DNA of 64,000 nucleotides, taken from Oryzias latipes (Eukaryota; Chordata; Actinopteri; Beloniformes; Adrianichthyidae). The notes beneath the pieces are model-generated. The model was not told the DNA's origin, made no database searches, and saw only the letters and a program-made list of their open reading frames with translations. Shown here piece after piece: positions 24,301 to 33,300 of this stretch (position 1 is the first letter of the stretch; each line of letters starts with the position of its first letter). The stretch covers positions 1,936,041 to 2,000,040 of the forward strand of contig NC_019877.2 of NCBI RefSeq assembly GCF_002234675.1, in the 5' to 3' direction. The translations under genes and the position numbers were made by a program.

Positions 24301-27300
24301 AGGACAGCACAAGGGTTAAATTGTTGTGAACATTTGAACACAGAGCTGCTCTCATAGCTGCAGCTTTTTTGCTCATTTTGCAGGCGTTTGGATAAAAACT
24401 GAAGAGTTCCTTTCAAACGGGACAGTTCGACCCGTTTGTGTCGCAGGTTCCTGCTTCTTTTCGGCAGCTTCACTCCGCCAAACGACCAAACCGTCTGTGT
24501 GCGTTTGCTGTGATCTTCAGGATACTGACGGACCTCCTGAAGCAGCAGGGAAGTGAAGCCAGCTCCTTGGAGAACACCATGAGCAGCTCCCCCGGCGGCG
24601 GCGGCGGCGGCGGTGGCGGCAGAGGAGCCAACGGCGTTTCGACCAGGATGCTGCGCAGCAGAAGTGGTGAGAGCAAAAACCATCTCTGCTGTTTACAGAA
24701 CCCCTGGATTTCCCACAAACATTCTCTTTTGGCCCCAAATTATACTTGGAAGATTTGGGAATTAAAGGTATATAGTGTCTGTTTTATAATAAACTTTTAG
24801 ATAAAGCTCATTTTTTTTATTCAAACTGTCATATATACCTGACACAAACCTAAATGCATAAAATGAAATCTTTTACAGAACTTCTTGTTAAATTTTGAGA
24901 CAGTTTGAGACATAAAAATGTCTGTTTGAAGCTTGAATGAATAGTTGCCTCTAATCTTTGGTTTGTTTGTAACATTTATTATATCCAGGGAGAATTTTCT
25001 GGATAATCAAACTGCTTCCACCAAATCTTCTAGTAAATGTTGAAAAATAGAAGGAAGAAAACAAGGAGCGGTGTTGTATGGCTACCCGCCCCCGCCGGCC
25101 TCTTTTTAACCCGCCCCTCAGTGGCTAAGCAGCTGTTACTTGCCCCTCACTTCCCCCCTTCTGCCCCTGCCACCCTGGTCAGAGCTGCATGGGACAAATT
25201 CATGAAAAAAATCACTTTTTTATCAAAGTAATGGCTTTTCTGTTGGTTTTATCTCCATAGCAACCATTTTATTTTTTGGTTGCCTAGGGATGACGAACAG
25301 GTGGATGTCATTTTCAGAAGAATCGGCAAAAGTACATTTTTGAATTTCCTCGGCAACAGGGGTTTTTGATAACCACACCCATATTTCTGAAATGATCCTA
25401 TCATATCACCGTTTTGTTCAACTTGAAGAAGGCGACGATTCATGTATTAAATTTTCACACTATTCCGGTATAAACTGTGCGAGCAACAGCAAAATGCGAC
25501 TTCTGCGAGCTCGCCACGCTAACCTCCCACAAAAATCGTCGTGTAAATCGAACATTTTATCCCAAGTATCTCTGCAATGAGGCTGGAGGAGACCATTGAT
25601 TATAATCCCTAAGAGGACTTTTAGTCTGTAGAAAGTCCTACATTTTTGAAAAAATTCAAGAAAATTCTTTCCAAGGTCAAAGGTCAACAAAAGTTCGGTT
25701 GTGGTTGTCGACTTTACCTGCTGCCGTTTGGGGAAATTTTGCTTAAAAGTTGCTCAAAGTTTTTTCCATACTGTGTAAAAAAAAATAATCAAATTTTTTA
25801 ATTTTTTGTTCTGGTTATGACCAGAACAACTATTAATTTAATGTTATTTTAAATGTTAAATGTTGTTTTAAATTGCCTCTTTTATTTATTTATCTTCAGT
25901 TGTGCTGCTCTTCTGCACCCTCCATGTCCCAGAAGTAAAACCAGATATCGACCGACTGTCTCAATCCGACCCGGTGCTCGTTTTTGCCTCGTTGAAGTCA
26001 AGACGCACGTTTTTTGCCCCTTCAAACTATCCTGCGACTCTTCACCAGATCGCTCCCTGAAATTTGTTTTGGTCTCGTTATGGTTCAAAGCGAAAACACA
26101 ACCTGACGTCTCGCCTGGTGAATCACCTCCTTCTGTCCCAGATCTTCATCTGAAGTCTGCGCCTGTCACTGAAATATGTTTGTGACGTCTTCAGCCTGAC
26201 GGATTTGTGAACGGGTTCAGACTGAACGCGGGTGGAGCCGTCGGTCTACAGAAAAGCCAGACCAGGATTTGTTGTGGTGGAGAACATTGATGGAAAAGGT
26301 TCAGAGAAAACACTTTATTGAACTGTTTCCAGTCTCACTTTGAAGCTTTGGAGCTCTGATTCAGCTGTTCCACAAACATCTTCACTTTTATCAGTTAATA
26401 GGAGGTCAGCAGGACACTTTCACACTGAGCTGGTAGGTCCACACCCCTGAAACTCTGGTGGATTTATTCCAGTGGGAATGCTGATAGACCATGGACGAGA
26501 TCAAAGAAGGGATTGTTAGGAGATTCTTGAACAAGTTTTGTCTGTGAATATTAGGGGTGTTGGAAAAAATAGTTTCAGCGATATATCGCAATATTTCATT
26601 TGGCGATACTCGTATCGATTCAAAATGCTGCAAGGATGGTATTTATTTAATCACGTATGAGCCTCCTTCAGTGTCTGACTCTTGTTTTCCACTTAAACCT
26701 CCAACCGCTAGTTGGCAGCTGACCGACTGACCGACCAACCGAGCGACAGACTGGCTGAAAAACCAACCAACTGACCAACCAACCGACCAACAGACCTACT
26801 CACCAACCAACCAACTGACCATGCGACCGACTCAGCAACAAACCGACCAATAGACCTACTCACCAACCAACCAACCGACCGACTCAGCAACCAACCGACC
26901 AACAGACCAATAGATCTACTCACAAACCGACCGACAGACTGACTGACCAACCAACACGCCGTCAAGCTAACTGACCGACAGATCTACTCACTAACCAACC
27001 AACTGATCATGCGACCGACTCAGCAACCAACCGACCAACAGACCTACTCACCAACCAACCAACTGACCAATAGATCTACTCACAAACCGACCGACAGACT
27101 GACCGACCAACCAACACGCCGTCAAGCTAACTGACCGACAGACTCACTCTCAGCAGACCCACTCACCAACAGACCAACCGACTGACCCACAGATCTACTC
27201 ACCAACCGACCGACTGACCAACCAACCGAGCGACAGACTGAGCGACAGACCGACCAGCAGACGCCCCCCCTCCCAACCAATCAATCCAACAACCAATCGC

Positions 27301-30300
27301 CAACTGACAGACTGAACAACTGAACTAATCGCCGACCCACAAAGCGACAGCCCCACTCACCGCTGGACTAACCCAACCAACCAGTCCAACTGATCAACCA
27401 AACGACAAGTGACTTACTTTGATGAACCCGAGGGAAGTTGTATGGTCTGCTGAAACCACACATAAGATTTAAAAAATGGATAAAGTATCCATTTTAAATA
27501 GATAAAAGCAGTTAAAAAAAGTAATAATACATAGGAGTTTGAGGTAAAGTCCTTAAAAATCTGTTTAACATATGTAAATAACAGCAAAGAGAGCAGCCAA
27601 TCACCGAGGATGCCCTTCTGACGGGCAAAGGCAGAGAAGGGGGGGGGTCCAGTTGATGCTGGAGAAGAGTGACGGGTAGAAGAAGGACAGGAGCTTCAGG
27701 CAGATGTTAAAGCTGACCGGTCTCCTCAGGAAATACCTTCTGTTCTGTTCTGTTCTGACCCTTTCTGCGTGTCTGAGGGAACCAGTCCAACATAAGTGCA
27801 TGTAAACATCCTGCTGTGTTGTGACGTTTGTTCACAAGAAAACTCACAACCTCATTTTTTTCAGAAATCAAAGTTTCTCAACGCAAATAGATCCGTCATT
27901 TTAAGGCTCTTCCAGAGAGATTAGAACTTAAGAAGACAGGAGGTAAATATTTACTCTGAAAGCCTCCAACAAAGATGACTCACAGCCGAGGGAGGAGAGC
28001 TGCAAGCAAAAAGCAAAAAGCAAAAAGCGCTGACCTACTTCTCAAACTCCAGAAGAATTGTGACCCACTAACAAATGGCTCTTCCCAGCTGCAGGCGCTT
28101 GTCTTTAAGGTTGTCCTCCACGTTCAGCTCCTCCCTGCTGTGTAAAGGAATGACCGCGGTCATGAAGGTACAGAAAAAACCCAGAACGTCTGCTGCGTTC
28201 AGGCAGACAAATGTCAAAACTCGCTCCTCATGCTGCGGCGTCCAACAGCAGAGACGCACGTCAAAGCTCAGACACGGGAGGAAAACCTTAAAAGTTCTGT
28301 TTTCACCTGTCTGAGGTTGAAATCTAAAGAATGATTTTATAATGCTTCATTTCTGGCTCTAAGCAAAGAACATTTGACCATTTTATATTTTCTTTTTTGA
28401 GCTCAAAACAAAAAAAAAATAGATGAAAACCCAACTAAAACTGTTTGTTTAGACATCATTTTGAACCCAAAATGACTAATTAGTACTCAGAAGTTCTCAA
28501 ATGATCTTTCAAATAAACGTCTATTTTGAAAAAGCTAAATTATTTTCTGTCATTTTCCAAGGGCATCAGCAAAAATGAACCAAAAGTCCCTCAAATCAAC
28601 AACATCAACAAAAATCACACTAGAGAATTCATTTTTAATTGGAAGTATCATAAATGTCGTTTAGATGTTAAATCAAACCCATTTACACTAACTAATCAAA
28701 TCAAATGATTTTTTAATGATTTTAATTTTTTTTAATGGTCTTTGATTTATTATTTACTTTTCTAATATTGAAAATACGTCTTAATTCGAAATACAAATAA
28801 CAAATCTACCAGGAACAGGACAAAGGGAGTTTTTAAATAATTTCTACTCAGGATGTTTGAATTCTTGAAGTCTGAAGGAAAAATCAAAAGGAAAAATAGG
28901 TAAATGTAAATGTGGTTTATACCACCTTCACTCCTCCTTCAGTCAGAACTTCATCCTGACTTTCAGCATCTTTTTCAAACTGTTTGTATGTATGTTTGTA
29001 AAACATCTTCATCTTCTTAATATCAAATATGAAAATCCTTATATTCAGTGTAAATAATGTGTGTTTTTAGGTGCAAATGTGTCTATTAAAAGTAAATAAT
29101 AATGTCTTGTGGATAATATCATTTTATTTTATTTGTTTTCGAATCAATTTATGACATAATGTGTTAAACTGATTTAATATAGTTGCGTTTTTATTGTCTT
29201 TTTCCTTTGTTATTGCTAAAAGTACTTACGATAAAACAAATTAATGATCACAAATCAATCAATTACGAGAAAGAAAGTACTTTCACTTCCTGTTTCAAAA
29301 GGTACAAACCTTAAAAAAAACAAGAAATGATCCGTTTGGACGACAGCCGACAAAGCAAAGAGCAAAGTTTCACAGCGAAAATGGTTATTTATGAATTTTA
29401 TAATCACATCAGTGGAGATTTGTGTCACATTTCTCTGATTTCTAAACAACATGAAGGTCCATCTGTCATTTTCAAACATGCTTTTATTCTGTTTTTATTC
29501 ATCTTTGTGATGAATTGAGTAGAAAACCTAACATCAACGGTTCAAACAGCCGAATTAGTTTCTGCTGGAAACAACCTGTTTTTTTTTGGACATTAGTGTG
29601 TCCCGGTGGACATCAGGGGACGCGTCTACTCATCCCTGCGGTGCACAGCCAGTGCAGCACATGGATGCATCGGTGGAGCTCATTAATGCTAGAAGCCGGG
29701 GCTTCTCTTTCTCCCGGTTTGTTCCATTGTCTCCATTATTTTAGTGTGTGACGGACGGCCGCCTTCATCTCTGCAGACGTCTCCACCTTTAAATTCATGT
29801 CGATCACGAGTTTATTTGGTGTTTGCTGCACTGAGAAAACATTTGAGCAAACTGGATGTTGGGTCTGACGCCGGTTTTGTGTTAAACAGGTCTTCTGCTA
29901 CAAAACGGAGTATTAGGGACTATAACGAGAAAAAAATGACAAATAAAGTCATACAATTATAAGAAAAAGGACTAAAAATTTTACAAGAGTAAAGTTGTAA
30001 AATTATAAGAGAAAAGATTAAATTTAAAGGGACTAAAGCCGCATAAAGATGAGAAAAAGTCAAAATTTTATTAGACTAAAGTTGTAAAAGTATAAAAAAG
30101 TCACATTTTTTTAAACATTAAAGTTATTCAATAATGTTATTATTAAAATCCAGATTTTAGGAGAATAAAGTCTTTAAAATATGTTGCACAATTATGAATA
30201 AATGTTTCAATTTTTCAGGGAAAAGGTTGTAAATTTAAGCTTAAAAATGTTAGTTCTACATGGAAAAAGTTTATTTAAGTTCTATTTATCATTTATCATG

Positions 30301-33300
30301 TTTCAACTGTTTAATTTATGCTTCAGAGGAACTTTATTTTCATAAAATTACAACTTTATTTTCAGAAGACCAGACGTTTTAGTAATGCAACCTTTTAAAT
30401 AATAAATTTACCATTTTATTCTTGCAAAATTTTACATCTTTCCAATTTCTTTGTCATAAATTTAGGACCATTTTTCTTGATATTTGCCCTAATAATCCGT
30501 CATATTCCTGCAAAAAAAAAAACCAATCTGAACCTTCCATTAAATTATAAAGACATGAGACAAAAATGTGTTTCAATAGAAAAAAATGACCTTTGTGATT
30601 CTGAACACAGATGAAGGCAGATGCAAAGATGAAAACTCAGATTTAAACTTGTGATAACAACCAGAGTTTATCACAATTTTGCCTAATTTCAGTTTTCCTC
30701 TTGAAGTTCACCAAACATTTGGGGTAATTCTGAGAATGGAAGAGAATAAAGAGGATCTTCAGCAGAATGACGGCATCAGGACTTGGAGAAGTCTAAACCT
30801 TTTTCAGACTAAATCTTTTCTCTTGCGAGGAAAAAGTTGATTCTGTAAAAAAAAAAAAAAGTCCCAGTCATCAAGCCGTTTGACACTCAAGAGACCTACG
30901 GAGATGAGAGGAATTTAAATTCAAGATCATTTAAATCGAGCCCGGGTCTTCCAGCATCTTTGGAGCAAACAGAACCTAGAGGGGGAAACACCAAATCTGA
31001 GCCAAACTCACATCTGTCCCTTTTTTTCCAGAACAGTACCAGCTGAATAACTCCGCCTACGGGCAGATTGGACAAGGGCTTCCACATCCACAGAGCAACC
31101 ACAGCACCCTGGGGCTGGGCAAGTACACCTCCCTCAAAGCTGTGGGTAAGTCTCACATCACAAGACCGCCATGACCCCAACCGACACAGCGACCTTTGGG
31201 GGACCGGAGGGCGGCGCCACGCACCCCGCCAGGTCACAAAGGGGTTGTGAAATACTCTGATAGTCGGTTCTAATGATTCCACTTTTTGGACCATTTTCTA
31301 CTAAAGTACTTGGACCCTTTTCAGTCTAAATCATGTTTCTACACTTTATGATGACATCTTTTCTTAATATTATACTTATTTAAAAACTTTATCTGTTGTC
31401 CCTGAACAGCCGCCATTTTTGCACACACTGTACAGATGGAAACTGAAAAAAGTGAGAAAAGTTGTGGGTTTTTTCCCGTGTAATTTACACAGTTGTGTAC
31501 CAAATGAGCCACGTTTAAACCACAGAAGAAGAACGAATAAACCATGCAAAGAACACATAAACAAATCCGGTCCAACGTTAGTAAGGAGGCATTTCTGTAG
31601 CATCATTAAAAATAAAAGTCAATACCAGAAATGCTTTTTCATTTTGAAAATGATAAAGCACTTCTTGTATTGACTTTTATTTTTAATGATGCTACAGAAA
31701 AGCTTCCATACATTTGTGCACCAATGACGTCATTTGAATGTGATGCGTGCGCCGTATACGCGATATAAAGTTATGCATCGGTGGTACATAGGTTCGACAC
31801 ACGTGGAACGGATGTGGAAAGCCACAAACTCTCGCAAAAATTATATAATAAGATTTACGTAATAATTGCATATAAACTTTGCAAAATACGCTTAACTGCG
31901 TAATTCTCACCCGAACAAAAATTGTGAACCGCTGAAAACTGAATTCACGTCGGCCAAAACCTCATCGGACATCTGCAAACATTGACGAACCCAAAAACAC
32001 GTATGAATGCGTAGATCACGCATGTATCAGGGAAGACTGAAACTTCATACGTGGAAAATGTGCAAAATGGAAATGTAACACGGTTAACAATGACAGTAAG
32101 GATGCAGATTAGTACAGTTTTCATTCAAAATTTAACTTAAAGGTTCAAAAAAAAAGTTATTAGCTTTAAAATTTTAGACAAACATCATGAGAATTATGAC
32201 TCATTTCCCTCTTGGAATAAATCCTTAGAACATTTATTGGAGGGTCACTTTTTCTTTTTTTTTTACTTTTTCTTTACTTTATTTTCTGTATCTATACATT
32301 TTTCTTAAATCTATATTCTTTAGATCTCTGTTATAAAATGTGAAAACTGTTTAATTTAATTTTTTTTTTAGAAAAAATAGCATTTGCCACTCTGTATTAA
32401 GATTCTTTTGCACAATTTTAGGCTTATTACATAATATAATAAAAAATACATGTGAGTTTTTACATCAAAGGATGAGAATAAGGATAACATTTTTGTCATG
32501 TGTCTTTTTTTATAACATAAAGGTCACATGACAAAAAAAATAAAATAAAAAACTCCTATCAGGAATATTTGAAGCATGTTTCTTGTTTCCAGAAAAAAGG
32601 TTGTTTGTTTTCCAAATAGGAGGTTTTGTATTTTGACCATAAATGTCCAAAATAGGAAGTTGGGGTTGCACAAAAAAACAGATTTAAAGGTCAATTGTTG
32701 TGGTAAAAAAAACCTTCAAAAAGGCCCCAAAATGCAACAGATTTAAATCTGTTTTTAAATATTCCTCATAAAAGATAATTAGTTAGATAAATAACGGGGA
32801 AAAAGAGCTTCTGGAACAAGAACTTGCACTAAATAAATGTGATGGACGGACAAGAACCATGACAGACGAGGTTATTGTAAATGTGGGTGATGTCACCGGC
32901 CTCAGGGTGAATTTAAATAACGCCATTCACGCCAAGCATTCATGTCTCACGTTCGCAGACCGCCACGCACGCCACTCTTCCGTCTCAGGTGGAGTGTATT
33001 TATAAGTCGTCTTTGTTGTGTCTAATGATGACCTTCACCTCCATCGTTCCTCCGCCTTAGTCTCCGCCCCTCAGAGAAACCCAGAGGAGCTTTGAACTCC
33101 AAGGCATTTCCAAAAACACTCAGATCCGCAGCCTTCCTCTTTGATCTTCCTCTTCCTCCTGACTCCACTCTGGAAGCGGAGGTACGATGGAGCGAGTGTG
33201 TGACTCAGACGCTCCTGCGGTGACTGTGTTTGCTCATGGACACTTCAGTTCAGGCCGCTTCCACGTGTGACTCAGATCTGCATCCGACTGTGACAAATTC

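Noticed and set aside
24438-24800. 120-codon frame around shisa8 exon 2 as a separate gene
   Set aside because: Only 24521-24666 is bounded by splice sites and continues the Shisa reading frame; the flanks are intron.
26708-26965. Minus-strand frame with SVGWLVSRS repeats resembling a repeat protein
   Set aside because: Translation of a GACC-type minisatellite; no start context or splice sites.
26710-27400. CRISPR-like array because of regularly recurring words
   Set aside because: Repeats are degenerate and contiguous with no unique spacers, in a vertebrate intron.
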